39,251 nucleotides of DNA from Glycomyces algeriensis (GCF_027622855.1 NZ_JAPZVR010000013.1:74108-113358), one strand, 5' to 3'; shown: positions 14,585 to 23,522, numbered from the stretch's first letter. The notes: generated by a model not told the origin, from the letters alone. Program-made: numbers and translations.

Positions 14585-17179
14585 CTAGGGCAGGAAGTGC
14601 GCGGGCGCGTCCTCGCGTCGGAAGAACGCCAGCCGGGCGGTCTTGTGCGGCATCTGGATCTCCGGGCCGAACGTGAAGCCGCTGCGGCGCATGCGGGCCG
14701 CGGCCTGCTCGTTGCGGGCGTCCGGTTCGACCACGATCCGCAGGTGCTTCGGGTCGGCGAACAGGAATCCGGCGATGACGCCCATGAGGACGCCGGTGAA
14801 CCCGGCCTGGGCGCTGCCGCCGGCGGGGGCGATGAGCAGGTGCATGCCGAAGTCGCCGGGCTCGACCTCGTAGCACTCGCCCACGGGGTCGGCGTCGGGC
14901 TCGTAGGTCTGCAGCAGCGCGATCGGCTCGCCGTCGCGCAGCATCAGGTACGCGTGGTGGGTGTCGAGGGCGTCGAGGTACTCGTAGATCTCGAGCACGT
15001 GCTCGCGCGAGTGCTCGGTCATCCCCCAGAACCGGGCGCGCTCCTGGGTGACCCAGCCGTGGACGAGGTCGAGGTCCTCGGCCGGATTGAGTGGCACAAT
15101 GGACACGGTGCCGAACCCTTCCGGCTTCTTCTCGAACACTGCCGGGCGGTCGATCACGCGGTACTCCTCCTCCAGTCGCGCCCAGTCGGTGACGACGGGG
15201 ACGAGTTCGCCGTCGCGCCAGAGCGGGAACTGGTCGCGCTGGTGCGGACCGGGGGCGCCGGCAGCTCCGAAGGGGACGATCCAGCGACTCTGCTCGCGGT
15301 CGGCGAGGTCCCAGACCCAGCGGGCGGCGGGGCCGCCGCTGTAGTCCTCGGTGAGGCCGGGGATGCCGGAGGCGGCGAGGACGCAGTCGAGGTCGCCGCC
15401 GCCGCCAGCCAGGGGCTCGACGGGGGCGGTGCCCTCGGGCAGGTGCTCCCAGGGCTTGAGCCGGTGGGCCTCGCCCCAGGGGGCGAAGTCGTCCGCGGCG
15501 ACCTCGGCGAGGGCGGCGGCGAGGACCCGGTCGCGCGCCGCCGGGCCGATGTAGGCGAGGACGTGCTCGATCACGAAGCCGATGCGGTTGCGCACCAGGA
15601 ACCACGGCTGGTACATCGGCGGTGTGCCGTCCGGGACGGTGAGGGCGGCGAACTCCGGCAGGTCGGCGAGGCGCCGCGCGGTGGCGGCGCGGAGGGCGGC
15701 GAACGCGGTGGCGTCGGCGCTGCCGGCGTCCATGTGGCGGTCCCAGGCGAGCAGCCGGTCGAGGAGCTTCGCGGCGTCCGGTGCGTGTGCGAGGCCCGCC
15801 AGGGGGCCGAGGAGCACTTGGGTGCTCGGCTGGAGCGTGTCGGTGTGGACGGCGGCCATGTCTGCGGCGGTCCAGTCCGCGCGGTCGCGCAGGAGTTCGC
15901 GGATGCGGTCGGCCCGGTGGGGCGGGCAGAACTCGAGGCCGAGCGGGGCGGCGAGGCCGCGTTCGTTGGCCATGGCCTCGAAGCGGTCGATCGGCTTGCG
16001 GGGCATGGGCTTCCATCCGGTCCAGGCGTGTTCGGGTGCCCAGGCGGGGACGGGGTGGCGGCGGTTGCGCTCGTCGCGGTCGGGGACGCGCCCGGCGACC
16101 CGGTGGAGGGTGCCGCCGGCGGTGTCGGCGGCCATGACGACGTTGACCGGGAGGACCCAGTGGTCCATCGCGGCGTCGACGTCGGCCGCGGTGCGGGCGC
16201 GCAGGAGCTTCGGGAGGGCGTCGAATCCGAGGTCGGGCAGCGCCTGGAGGGGGCCGCGGAAGCTGAAGCGGCCCTTGGCGTCCTCGCCGACGACGGGCCC
16301 GCGGGCGGTCACGACGACGTCGACGTGCTCGTCGGCGCCTCCGGCGACCGCGAAGGTCTCGGTGCGGACGGCGGCGGGCTCCCAGCCGTCGGGGCCGAGC
16401 GCCTCGACCGTGCCGTCCGGGTGGCGGCGCAGCTGTTCCCGGTAGACGTCCTGGGTGTCGGCCATGGCGTTGGTGATGCCCCAGGCCACGCCACCGGTGT
16501 GTCCGAAGTGGGCGATGCCGGGGACGCCTGGCACGGCGAGGCCCACGACGTCGAATTCGGGGCAGGCCAGGCGGATCTGCTGGTACGAGCCGGGCAGTTG
16601 GAGGGAGCGGTGCGGGTCGCCGGCGAGGATCGGCAGGCCCGAGGCGGTCATCGTGCCGTCGACGAGCCAGGCGTTCGAGCCGGTCGGCTCCGGCCCGTCG
16701 AGCGCGAAGGCGGCGACGGCCGCCTCCCCCAGGGTGTCCCGCACCAGTTCGCGCCAGAGCTTGCCGGGGAAGCCGACGCCGAAGAGGAGGTGCTCCCCGT
16801 ACCAGAGGGCGAGCGGCGTCCAGGGCTCCCAGGGCGCGGGGGGCGCGTCGAGTTCGGGCGCGCGCCGGGCGCCCTCGGCGAGGCCCGCGTTGACGCCGGC
16901 CACGTAGCTCCGGACCCATGCGGCGGTGCCGGCGTCCAGCGCCGCGAAGGCGGCCTTGGCGGAGGGGACGACGCAGGCCTGCCGGACGAGGCGGTCCCAG
17001 TGGATCCAGTCGGCGCCCAGCACGGCCGCGGTGTCGCCGGCGGCGCGCCTGCGGCCGATCTCGATCTGCCAGGCCCGGTCGCGGGCGGCGTTGGCGCCTT
17101 GGGCGAACGCCAGCGCGTTCGCGTCCGGGGCCTGCAGGTGGGGGATTCCCAGGGCATCCCTGAAGCACACGAAACTCAT
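14585..17179 (-). CDS. Fused penicillin-acylase-family hydrolase and siderophore-type GNAT acetyltransferase
   Basis: One uninterrupted 864-residue protein. Residues ~1-670 are an S45 penicillin-acylase (Ntn hydrolase): RDALGIPHLQA, an AARDRAWQIEIGRRRAAG alpha-chain motif, and TGSNAW with the Gly167-Ser168 pair expected at the self-cleavage site and nucleophile. The beta chain ends with the usual PHQRDQFPLWRDGELVPVV. Residues ~690-864 are a GNAT domain of the IucB/DesC/MbtK kind: VHGWVTQERARFWGM, then GDFGMHLLIAP, and VVEPDARNEQAAARMRRSGF. No signal peptide is visible, unlike many secreted acylases. The start codon lies 2 nt from a perfect iron box. I infer acyl-group exchange on a hydroxamate siderophore: acyl removal by one half, N-acylation by the other. 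Confidence 0.88.
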   Translation of the reverse strand: MSFVCFRDALGIPHLQAPDANALAFAQGANAARDRAWQIEIGRRRAAGDTAAVLGADWIHWDRLVRQACVVPSAKAAFAALDAGTAAWVRSYVAGVNAGLAEGARRAPELDAPPAPWEPWTPLALWYGEHLLFGVGFPGKLWRELVRDTLGEAAVAAFALDGPEPTGSNAWLVDGTMTASGLPILAGDPHRSLQLPGSYQQIRLACPEFDVVGLAVPGVPGIAHFGHTGGVAWGITNAMADTQDVYREQLRRHPDGTVEALGPDGWEPAAVRTETFAVAGGADEHVDVVVTARGPVVGEDAKGRFSFRGPLQALPDLGFDALPKLLRARTAADVDAAMDHWVLPVNVVMAADTAGGTLHRVAGRVPDRDERNRRHPVPAWAPEHAWTGWKPMPRKPIDRFEAMANERGLAAPLGLEFCPPHRADRIRELLRDRADWTAADMAAVHTDTLQPSTQVLLGPLAGLAHAPDAAKLLDRLLAWDRHMDAGSADATAFAALRAATARRLADLPEFAALTVPDGTPPMYQPWFLVRNRIGFVIEHVLAYIGPAARDRVLAAALAEVAADDFAPWGEAHRLKPWEHLPEGTAPVEPLAGGGGDLDCVLAASGIPGLTEDYSGGPAARWVWDLADREQSRWIVPFGAAGAPGPHQRDQFPLWRDGELVPVVTDWARLEEEYRVIDRPAVFEKKPEGFGTVSIVPLNPAEDLDLVHGWVTQERARFWGMTEHSREHVLEIYEYLDALDTHHAYLMLRDGEPIALLQTYEPDADPVGECYEVEPGDFGMHLLIAPAGGSAQAGFTGVLMGVIAGFLFADPKHLRIVVEPDARNEQAAARMRRSGFTFGPEIQMPHKTARLAFFRREDAPAHFLP

Positions 17180-17181
17180 AG

Positions 17182-17200
17182 TTAGGTTAGTCTAACCTAA
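17182..17200. promoter_or_regulatory. Iron box (DtxR/IdeR/DmdR operator)
   Basis: TTAGGTTAGTCTAACCTAA is a perfect 19-bp palindrome around one central base and matches the actinobacterial iron-box consensus at every position. It lies between divergent genes: 2 nt from the ATG of the acylase-GNAT gene and 45 nt from that of the siderophore-interacting protein. A TAAGGT -10 (17204-17209) reads toward the latter, so bound repressor would block both directions when iron is plentiful. Confidence 0.93.
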
Positions 17201-17245
17201 GCATAAGGTTATTGATCTTCACTGGGATGCGGAAAGGGTTCGAAC

Positions 17246-17959
17246 ATGGGGCACGGCTGGGAGGGCGCGGTACTGAAGCTGCTGCGCGCCAAGGACTTCA
17301 CGTTCACCGTCACGGGCGCGACGCAGATCACCGAGCACTACCGGCGGCTCACGTTCACCGATGGCGGCCTCCTCGCCGAACTGCCGCTGCACCCGACGAT
17401 GTGGGTCCGGCTGTGGTTCGACAACGACGGCAAGCCGCACCAGCGGGGCTACACGATCGTCGACCCCGACGCTGAGAACGGCACGTTCGCCATCGAGTTC
17501 GCGCTGCATCAGGGCATCGCGAGCGACTGGTCGCGGCAGGTCGAGCCGGGCGGCGCCATTCAGGCCACGGTCTACGGCACCGGCTTCGAACCGCTCGACC
17601 CCGCCCCGGAGCGACTCCTCATCGTGGGCGATGCGGCTTCGCTTCCGGCCGTGAACTCCCTGCTCGACGCGTTCCCCGGGACGCCGGCGACGATCTGGTT
17701 CGAGACCGCGTCCGATGACGAGCTCCCCCACCGGACCACGGACCGCCACGACCTCAGGCTGATCCCCCGCGCCGACGGCGGCGACGCCCTGGTCGCCCAG
17801 GTGCGCAAGGAACTCCCCGAACTCGCGAAGGACACGGCGGCGGCGTACTTCTGGATCGCGACCGAGGCCAAGTCCACGCGGGCCCTGACCGCGTTCGCCC
17901 GCAAGGAGGTCGGTTTCCCGAAGGACCGCATGCACTCGATGGCGTACTGGCGCGGCTGA
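17246..17959 (+). CDS. Siderophore-interacting protein (ferric-siderophore reductase family)
   Basis: A 237-residue FAD/NAD(P)H-type oxidoreductase of the SIP family, which releases iron from imported ferric siderophores by reduction. The N-terminal beta-barrel has the flavin motif region RGYTIVDPD, HPTMWVRLW and the preceding ITEHYRRLTF. The C-terminal SIP domain includes RLLIVGDAASLPAVNSLL, then YFWIATEAKSTRALTAFARKEVG and MAYWRG, which match the usual WvAGEA...RxLRR...GYWrxG. AAAGGG lies 7 nt before the ATG. It shares the iron box with the acylase-GNAT gene, so both should be induced by iron starvation. Confidence 0.92.
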   Translation: MGHGWEGAVLKLLRAKDFTFTVTGATQITEHYRRLTFTDGGLLAELPLHPTMWVRLWFDNDGKPHQRGYTIVDPDAENGTFAIEFALHQGIASDWSRQVEPGGAIQATVYGTGFEPLDPAPERLLIVGDAASLPAVNSLLDAFPGTPATIWFETASDDELPHRTTDRHDLRLIPRADGGDALVAQVRKELPELAKDTAAAYFWIATEAKSTRALTAFARKEVGFPKDRMHSMAYWRG

Positions 17960-18002
17960 CCCCTCCGGGCGGTGTCGCAGCTCGTGACTAGGCGGACACG
18001 TG

Positions 18003-18080
18003 TTGCAGAACCGCCCTACCCGACCGTATTGTGGTTCGACAATGGCCGTTCTTTGAACCATGGTTCAAGGACCATGAACC
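18003..18080 (+). promoter_or_regulatory. lysR promoter with four GGTTC half-sites
   Basis: TTGCAG (18003-18008) and TATTGT (18027-18032), 18 nt apart, form a promoter. Right after it lie GGTTC (18033), GAACC (18055), GGTTC (18062) and GAACC (18076). The middle pair is the perfect 16-bp palindrome TTGAACCATGGTTCAA (18053-18068). This arrangement over the start of the transcript suggests autoregulation by the LysR protein. Confidence 0.55.
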
Positions 18081-18094
18081 ACGGAGGTCGAGCG

Positions 18095-19000
18095 TTGGAG
18101 CGGCAGGAGATCGAGACCGTCCTCGTTCTGGGGGAAGAGCTGCACTTCCGTCGCGCGGCCGAGCGGCTGCACGTCGCCCCGGCCCGGGTCACGCAGCTCA
18201 TCCAGAAGCTCGAGCGCGAGATCGGCGCGCCCCTGTTCAACCGCAGCAACCGCGCGGTGACCCCGACGGACATCGGCAGGCTGCTCCTCAGCGAACTGGC
18301 CCCGGCGCATGCGGCGGTGACCGCCGCGTTCCTGCGGGCCGCCGAGGCCGCGAAGCAGCCGGCCGGGGTGCTCCGCCTCGGGTTCCTCGGCCCTGCCACG
18401 GGCGAGCATCTGGCCGACCTCGCGGACGCGTTCGACCGGAACCACCGTGACGCGGAGGCGCAGGTCGTCCTCGAGGTCGAGGTCTCCGATCCGCTCTCGG
18501 CGCTGCGTTCGGGACGGGTCGACATCCTCGCGCTGTACGCGCCGGTGGTGGACCCCGGTTTCGTCACCGGTCCCGTTGTGCTCCAGGAGAAGATGGTGCT
18601 CGCGGTGCCCGCTTCGCATCATCTCGCCGGGCGCGGTTCGGCGACGATGGAGGACCTGCCCGGGGAGCCGGTCATCACTGCGAACGCCTCCCGCGACTGG
18701 CTCCGGCAGATCCTGCCGGACGCCTCCCCGAGCGGCCGGCCCATCGTGCCGGTCTCCTGGATCGACTCCATTCAGGCGAAACTCGCACTGGTCGGTGCGG
18801 GCAAGGGCATCGGTGTGATCGGGCAGCAGTGGGCGCGGTTCAACCCCCGGCCCCAGATCGTCTACCTGCCCTTGGACGACTCGATCGTCCACAATGTGTC
18901 GCTGGTGTGGCGGGCGGACCGCGAGACCGAGCTCATCAGGAACTTCTCGCGGCTCGCGCACGATTTCGGGCCGGTGCAGGAGCCGTCCCTCGCGGGGTAG
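18095..19000 (+). CDS. LysR family transcriptional regulator
   Basis: A 301-residue regulator. The N-terminal winged helix reads ELHFRRAAERLHVAPARVTQLIQKLEREIGAPLF (about residues 15-48), followed by NRAVTPTDIGRLLL and a periplasmic-binding-like effector domain (GVLRLGFLGPATGEHLADL, GRVDILALYAPV, VGAGKGIGVIG). I place the start at a TTG with GGAGGT 6 nt upstream, because the family alignment begins at ERQEIETVLVLGEELHF. An ATG 21 nt earlier has only a weak site. It follows the siderophore-interacting gene by ~135 nt with its own promoter. A link to iron uptake is possible but not shown. Confidence 0.9.
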   Translation: MERQEIETVLVLGEELHFRRAAERLHVAPARVTQLIQKLEREIGAPLFNRSNRAVTPTDIGRLLLSELAPAHAAVTAAFLRAAEAAKQPAGVLRLGFLGPATGEHLADLADAFDRNHRDAEAQVVLEVEVSDPLSALRSGRVDILALYAPVVDPGFVTGPVVLQEKMVLAVPASHHLAGRGSATMEDLPGEPVITANASRDWLRQILPDASPSGRPIVPVSWIDSIQAKLALVGAGKGIGVIGQQWARFNPRPQIVYLPLDDSIVHNVSLVWRADRETELIRNFSRLAHDFGPVQEPSLAG

Positions 19001-19118
19001 TTCATCCCTGTTGAACGTACATTCCAGATCCGGTCATTGATCGCATCGGCCTTGTTGGACGAACATGGGGATACTGCGGCGCACCCCTGCCGCAGCACCC
19101 CACTGGAAGGTCCGGCGA

Positions 19119-19541
19119 ATGCGCGTCACGACGAGGTTCCGCCCCGCCCGCCGCATTGCGGTGCAGGCGTTCACCATCCGCATGTTCGGCCTCATGGCCT
19201 TGTTCCGCTGGCGCGCAAGGGTCTTCAAGTGCTCGCTGCGGGCGCGCGTCTACCGGGCGTCGCTGTTCCTGTCGTTCCTCCGCTGCCGCGCGAAGGCCGT
19301 GCTGCTGGCCTGGAGGCTGCGGGGTGTCGCGGCGCCGAAGCGCGAAGCCGCCCCTGCACCTGAACGACCGGTCCCTGACGTAGCACCGCAGCCGGCCCCG
19401 GTGCTGGCGGTGCCGATGCAGCACGAGTCCTCCATAGTGGATGTTCCCCGGCAGCGGCGATCCCGCACCTCCAGTCGGCCGGAAGCGGCGCGCCGTCCGA
19501 GGGTGCCGGTCCAGCGGCAGGTCGAGGCCGGGCTCCGCTAG
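19119..19541 (+). CDS. Small arginine-rich hypothetical protein
   Basis: A possible 140-residue protein with no recognised family. The first ~70 residues are basic and hydrophobic ([30 protein letters not shown], split by arginines). The rest is Pro/Ala/Arg-rich and probably disordered. In favour: GGAAGG 8 nt before the ATG and a high share of G/C at third positions in the first half. Against: high arginine content is also what random GC-rich frames give, and the second half has weaker codon bias. It converges on the response-regulator gene with a 4-bp overlap of stops. Confidence 0.4.
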   Translation: MRVTTRFRPARRIAVQAFTIRMFGLMALFRWRARVFKCSLRARVYRASLFLSFLRCRAKAVLLAWRLRGVAAPKREAAPAPERPVPDVAPQPAPVLAVPMQHESSIVDVPRQRRSRTSSRPEAARRPRVPVQRQVEAGLR

Positions 19542-20179
19542 CGCTCGTCGACCTGGAGCAGGCCCTTGCGGAATCCGGCCGCGACGGCCGCCGCGCGGTC
19601 CTTGACGCCGAGCTTCGCGTAGAGGTGCAGCAGGTGCGTCTTCACGGTCGCTTCGCTGAGGAACAGCCGCTTGGCGGCCTCCTTGTTGGAGCAGCCTTCG
19701 GAGACGAGCCGGAGGATCTCGATCTCCCTGTCGCTCAAGGACTCCTGCGGGGCCCGGACCTGGCTCATCAAGCGGGTCGCGACGGTCGGCGAGAGCACCG
19801 CCTCGCCGCGGGCCGCGGCGCGCACCGCTTTGACGAGGTCGGCCCGCCCGGTGTCTTTCAGGAGGTACCCGGTCGCCCCGGCCTCGATCGCGGGGCGCAC
19901 GTCCTGGTCGGTGTCGAACGTCGTCAGCACCAGCACCCTGACCTGGAGCCCCGCCCGGGCCAGTTCGCGGATCGCCTCGACGCCGCCCATGACGGGCATG
20001 CGCAGGTCCATGAGGATCACGTCCGGGCGCAGGGCCTTCGCCATGGCGACCGCCTCGGCGCCGTTCCCGGCCTCGCCGAGGACCTCGAAGCCGGGTTCGG
20101 CGGCGATGATGCCGCGGAAGCCGTCGCGCACGACCGGGTGGTCGTCGGCGATGATGATGCGGATCGGCACCTCGGTCAT
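19538..20179 (-). CDS. NarL/LuxR-type response regulator
   Basis: A 213-residue regulator. The receiver domain has acidic pocket ADDHP (residues 11-15), phospho-acceptor D58 in VILMDLRMP, a switch threonine in LTTFD, and a lysine in YLLKD. A C-terminal LuxR-type helix-turn-helix follows ([45 protein letters not shown]). Its ATG overlaps the kinase stop (ATGA), so they are a cognate pair. It is the last gene of the operon with the ABC-2 exporter and probably controls that operon. Confidence 0.94.
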   Translation of the reverse strand: MTEVPIRIIIADDHPVVRDGFRGIIAAEPGFEVLGEAGNGAEAVAMAKALRPDVILMDLRMPVMGGVEAIRELARAGLQVRVLVLTTFDTDQDVRPAIEAGATGYLLKDTGRADLVKAVRAAARGEAVLSPTVATRLMSQVRAPQESLSDREIEILRLVSEGCSNKEAAKRLFLSEATVKTHLLHLYAKLGVKDRAAAVAAGFRKGLLQVDER

Positions 20180-21423
20180 GCTTGCGCCCCTTCGATTTCG
20201 GACCTGTCGTCGTCGCGTTCCAGCGCCGGCACGGTCGCCGAGACCGCGGTGCCCTCGCCCCGTGCGGACTCGACCGCGAACGTGCCGCCGAGCCGCTCGA
20301 CGCGCCGCCGCATCCCGTCCAGCCCGAACCCGCCGCCGTCCGAGACGCGGTCCAGCTCGAATCCGCGGCCGTCGTCGAGCACGTCCAGCGCGACCACGTC
20401 CCCGATGTACGAGAGCGTGATGCCGACGCGCCCGGCGCCAGCGTGCTTGCCCGCGTTGGCGAGTGACTCCTGGGCGACCCGCAGGAGCGTGCCCTCCACG
20501 TCGGGGTCCAGGGGCCGGAACGTACCGGTCACGTTCACCGCCACCGGGATCCCGTGCAACTCCGCCCACTGGCCGGACACCGCCTCCAGCGCCTCGGGCA
20601 GCGCTGCCGCCTCCAGCTGCGAGGGCCCCACGGCGTGCACGGTCCGGCGCGCCTCGGCGAGGTTCGCGCGGGCCAGCATCAGCGCCTTGTCGACCCGGGG
20701 CCGCCAGTCCGGCTCCTCCGGCGCGGCCTGGAGCTGCGCGATGATCCCGGCCAGGCCCTGCGCGAGGGTGTCGTGGAGGTCGCCGGCGATGCGCTGCCGC
20801 TCGTCCATCACCCCGGCCTCGCGCGCCTGGACGAGCAGCTGCGCGTGCAGGCCCGCGTTCTCGGCGAGCGCGGCTTCGAGGCGGTCCACCGTGCGCTTGC
20901 GTTCGGCGCTGCGCTCGCTCGTGACGTCCCCGACGAAGCTGAACAGCGCCACCAGGCCGGCGATCGCGGCGGTGAAGAGCACGAACGCGAACGCTTCGGT
21001 CGCATCGCCCGGCGGGAACCCGGTGTACGTGGCGACGCTGACGGCCGCCGTCGCCGTAACCCCCGCGAACCGCCACGGGCCCTTGAGGAACCACCACGAG
21101 TGGAGGAACCCGGTGAAGCCGAAGAACGTGGTGAACCAGACCGCGTGCGAACCCAACGCGGCGATCGCGGTGATGAGACCGGCGAGGTAGGCGCCCTGCC
21201 AGGCGCCGTCCGGCACCCGGGAGGGCTTGAGGCCCTGGAAGTACCGCATCCACGCGGCGGCGAGCGTGCACACGCCGAGGACTTCGAGCCGGCCGGTCCA
21301 GTCCGCGTCGACGGTGAGCCAGTAGAGGAGCAGCGAGACCGCGAGGAGCGCGTACGGCGCGAGCCGCATCTGCGTCTGGAGCCGCCGTTCCCAGCGGTCG
21401 AGACGTCCGCTCGCGCTCGCCAT
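20176..21423 (-). CDS. Sensor histidine kinase (NarL/DesK type)
   Basis: A 415-residue membrane kinase. Five or six hydrophobic segments fill residues ~20-165 with hardly any extracellular loop, so it may sense within the membrane, as DesK-like or cell-envelope sensors do. A short coiled coil leads to the HisKA_3 motif [17 protein letters not shown] with phospho-acceptor H217. The ATPase domain has an N-box ([11 protein letters not shown]) and a G-box ([21 protein letters not shown]). The ATG at 21423 has GGGAG 8 nt upstream; an in-frame ATG at 21438 overlaps the permease stop. It sits behind an ABC exporter, as in antimicrobial-peptide or drug sensing modules. Confidence 0.92.
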   Translation of the reverse strand: MASASGRLDRWERRLQTQMRLAPYALLAVSLLLYWLTVDADWTGRLEVLGVCTLAAAWMRYFQGLKPSRVPDGAWQGAYLAGLITAIAALGSHAVWFTTFFGFTGFLHSWWFLKGPWRFAGVTATAAVSVATYTGFPPGDATEAFAFVLFTAAIAGLVALFSFVGDVTSERSAERKRTVDRLEAALAENAGLHAQLLVQAREAGVMDERQRIAGDLHDTLAQGLAGIIAQLQAAPEEPDWRPRVDKALMLARANLAEARRTVHAVGPSQLEAAALPEALEAVSGQWAELHGIPVAVNVTGTFRPLDPDVEGTLLRVAQESLANAGKHAGAGRVGITLSYIGDVVALDVLDDGRGFELDRVSDGGGFGLDGMRRRVERLGGTFAVESARGEGTAVSATVPALERDDDRSEIEGAQA

Positions 21424-21428
21424 GTCCC

Positions 21429-22133
21429 CTACTCCCATCGGAAGCAGCGCGCCGCGACCGCGCTGATGACCACTGTGTACACGGCCAGCAGGACCAGGGG
21501 CAGGAGGTCGGGCGCCTGGCCCGACCACGCCTGGTGGAGGCCCGCCCTGAACGCGCCGAGAGGGGTGAACTCGCCGATGCGCGCCAGGTTAGCAGGCATC
21601 TGGGCCACCGGCTGGATGAGTCCCGCCAGGTAGGCCATGGGGAAGTAGAGGAGGACGCCGATCCCGTTGGCGGCCCGCCCGTTCGGGGCCAGCGCGGCGA
21701 TGAGCAGGCCGACGGCGAACATCGCGGCGGTGCCGAGAGCGCACACGAGCACGACCGGCAAGGCCCGGGCCGGGAGGTGGATGCCGAGGACGCCGCCGGC
21801 AACGGTGAGCTGGAGCGCGGTGGCGGCGGCGAGGAGCACCAGCTGGAGGAGGAGCTGCACGGCGAGCAGGTAGCCGGGCCTGACGGGGGTGGTGGAGAGG
21901 CGGCGGAGGATGCCGCGTTCGCGGTAGCCCGCGAGGGTCGTGGGCAGGAGGTAGAGGCCGATGAGGCCGACGGCGATCGCCATGCCCATGGGCAGGAGGA
22001 CCGTGTCGTTCTTGGGAGTCGAAGCGCCGAAGACGATGAGGAAGAACAGCGGGATGAGGACGCTGACGAGCGAGCCGGGTTCGCGCAGGAGGAGCTTGGT
22101 CTCGACGGTGGTGAGTTTCGCGAGGGCGTGCAT
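21429..22133 (-). CDS. ABC-2 type transporter permease
   Basis: A 234-residue membrane subunit of an exporter with six hydrophobic segments. The ABC-2 pattern is seen in the N-terminal [24 protein letters not shown], the conserved [21 protein letters not shown] loop, and a C-terminal pair of helices around [22 protein letters not shown] lies 5 nt before the ATG. It follows its ATPase by 44 nt. Drug or lipid export is typical of such pairs; the substrate is unknown. Confidence 0.92.
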   Translation of the reverse strand: MHALAKLTTVETKLLLREPGSLVSVLIPLFFLIVFGASTPKNDTVLLPMGMAIAVGLIGLYLLPTTLAGYRERGILRRLSTTPVRPGYLLAVQLLLQLVLLAAATALQLTVAGGVLGIHLPARALPVVLVCALGTAAMFAVGLLIAALAPNGRAANGIGVLLYFPMAYLAGLIQPVAQMPANLARIGEFTPLGAFRAGLHQAWSGQAPDLLPLVLLAVYTVVISAVAARCFRWE

Positions 22134-22177
22134 GGTGTCTCCGAATGGGTTGTGTTGCGGGCGTTGGCGTGCGGCGG

Positions 22178-23089
22178 CTAGTGGTCGAAGGGGCGGCCGG
22201 TGAGGGCGATGAAGGCGTCTTCGAGGGAGCGCTGATCGATGCGCAGGTCGGTGACGAGCAGGTGCTCCTGGGCGAGGCGGGCGGCGACCGTCGTCGCGAA
22301 GTCGCCGGTGCCGTGCACGGTGACGTGCGCGCCGTCGCGGTCGACCGCGGTGACGCCGGGGAGCGCGGCGAGGAGCGGGACCGGGTCGGTGTCGACCAGG
22401 AGCGTGAACCGCATCTGCTGCGGCCCGGCGTTGGAGCCGACGAGGCCGGCGGGGGTGTCAAGGGCGACGACGGTGCCGCGGTCGATCACGGCGACCCGGT
22501 CGCACAACTCCTCGACCTCGTCCATGAAGTGGCTGACCAGGACGGTGGTGACACCGCGGGCCTGCACCCGCTTCACGAGCTCCCAAGTGGCGCGCCGCGC
22601 CTGCGGGTCGAGGCCGGTGGTGAGCTCGTCCAGGAACACGACCTTCGGGTCGCCGATGAGGGCCAGCGCGATGAACAGGCGCTGGCGCTGGCCGCCGGAG
22701 AGCTTCCCGAACCGGTTGCGGCGCAACTCGGTCAGGCCCCACTCCTCCAGGAGCTCGCGCCAGTCCCGGGGCGCCTGGTAGAAGGACGCGTACAGGTCGA
22801 GGGCTTCGCCCACTTTCAGGTTCTCGGGGAGCTGGGTCTGCTGGAGCTGGACGCCGACGACCTCGCGGAGCGCCCGGGCGTCGCGGGCCGGGTCGAGCCC
22901 GAGGACGCGGATCGTGCCGGCGTCGGGGCGGCGCAGGCCCTCCACGCATTCGACGGTGGTGGTCTTGCCGGCGCCGTTGGGACCGAGGATGCCGAAGACC
23001 TCGCCCTCCTCCACCGAGAAGGAGACGTCGTCGAGGACGGTGCGGCCCGAGTAGGCCTTGCGCAGGTGAGCGACTTCGATGATTGCCAT
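22178..23089 (-). CDS. ABC-2 exporter ATP-binding protein
   Basis: A 303-residue ATPase with Walker A GPNGAGKTTT, a Q-loop near VGVQLQQTQLPE, signature LSGGQRQRL, Walker B VVFLDELTTGLDP and H-loop SHFMDEVEELCDRV. After the ATPase core (~residue 215) a C-terminal domain of ~85 residues follows (MRFTLLVDTDPVPLLAALPGV onward), as in DrrA-type drug exporters. It is first of a four-gene operon with permease, kinase and regulator. GAGG lies ~8 nt before the ATG. A perfect 8-bp inverted repeat lies ~80 nt upstream. Confidence 0.94.
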   Translation of the reverse strand: MAIIEVAHLRKAYSGRTVLDDVSFSVEEGEVFGILGPNGAGKTTTVECVEGLRRPDAGTIRVLGLDPARDARALREVVGVQLQQTQLPENLKVGEALDLYASFYQAPRDWRELLEEWGLTELRRNRFGKLSGGQRQRLFIALALIGDPKVVFLDELTTGLDPQARRATWELVKRVQARGVTTVLVSHFMDEVEELCDRVAVIDRGTVVALDTPAGLVGSNAGPQQMRFTLLVDTDPVPLLAALPGVTAVDRDGAHVTVHGTGDFATTVAARLAQEHLLVTDLRIDQRSLEDAFIALTGRPFDH

Positions 23090-23167
23090 GCCTCAAGCCT
23101 CGTCGTCCTGCGGCGCAGCCGAATCGGCTCCCAGGTGCGGTTCGGCGCATCGATGTGCGGACCGGAA

Positions 23168-23185
23168 ATCAACCGACCGGTTGAT
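23168..23185. promoter_or_regulatory. Inverted repeat operator in divergent region
   Basis: ATCAACCG and CGGTTGAT flank a 2-nt centre. The dyad is about midway between the ABC-exporter operon (minus) and the small helical protein gene (plus, with a TACGGT -10 candidate at 23217-23222). Size and symmetry fit a TetR-type or response-regulator site. The binding protein is unknown. Confidence 0.5.
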
Positions 23186-23261
23186 GCGCCCGCCCCGAAA
23201 CGCGGGCCGTGTCCATTACGGTGAGTGCGGCAGCAGCAGTCGAGCAGCGAGGAGACGGCGC

Positions 23262-23522
23262 ATGGCGAGCACCGCGGAGATCAAGTCGCAGATCCAGGGC
23301 GCGATCGAGCAGGTCCAGGAGGCGATGGGCGCGATCGGCGGCGCCCAGTCCCGCACGGACGACGCGATCGGCGCGGGCACCGCCGCCACCCAGGACACCG
23401 GCAGCGCCATGCCGGGCGAGGCCCTTTCCCAATGGCAGCAGGCGAAGGAGAAGCTCGAAGAGGCCCTCGCCCTGTACCAGGGCGGCGCGGACACGTTCGA
23501 GCAGTACGCGAACTCGATCTAG
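23262..23522 (+). CDS. Small helical protein, 86 residues
   Basis: An acidic, Ala/Gln/Glu-rich protein made of two predicted helices (IKSQIQGAIEQVQEAMGAI and LSQWQQAKEKLEEALALYQGGADTFEQYA) joined by a Gly/Thr/Ala linker. GGAG stands 7 nt before the ATG. The size and helical-hairpin look recall WXG100/ESX-like or similar small actinobacterial proteins, but the WXG motif is absent, so I do not assign a family. Its stop overlaps the stop of the convergent MerR gene by 4 bp. Confidence 0.7.
   Translation: MASTAEIKSQIQGAIEQVQEAMGAIGGAQSRTDDAIGAGTAATQDTGSAMPGEALSQWQQAKEKLEEALALYQGGADTFEQYANSI

Noticed and set aside
14597-17185. An 862-codon open frame on the plus strand opposite the acylase-GNAT gene
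   Set aside because: It is a shadow frame caused by the strong G/C bias at third positions; the minus-strand frame has clear domains and the plus-strand one has none.
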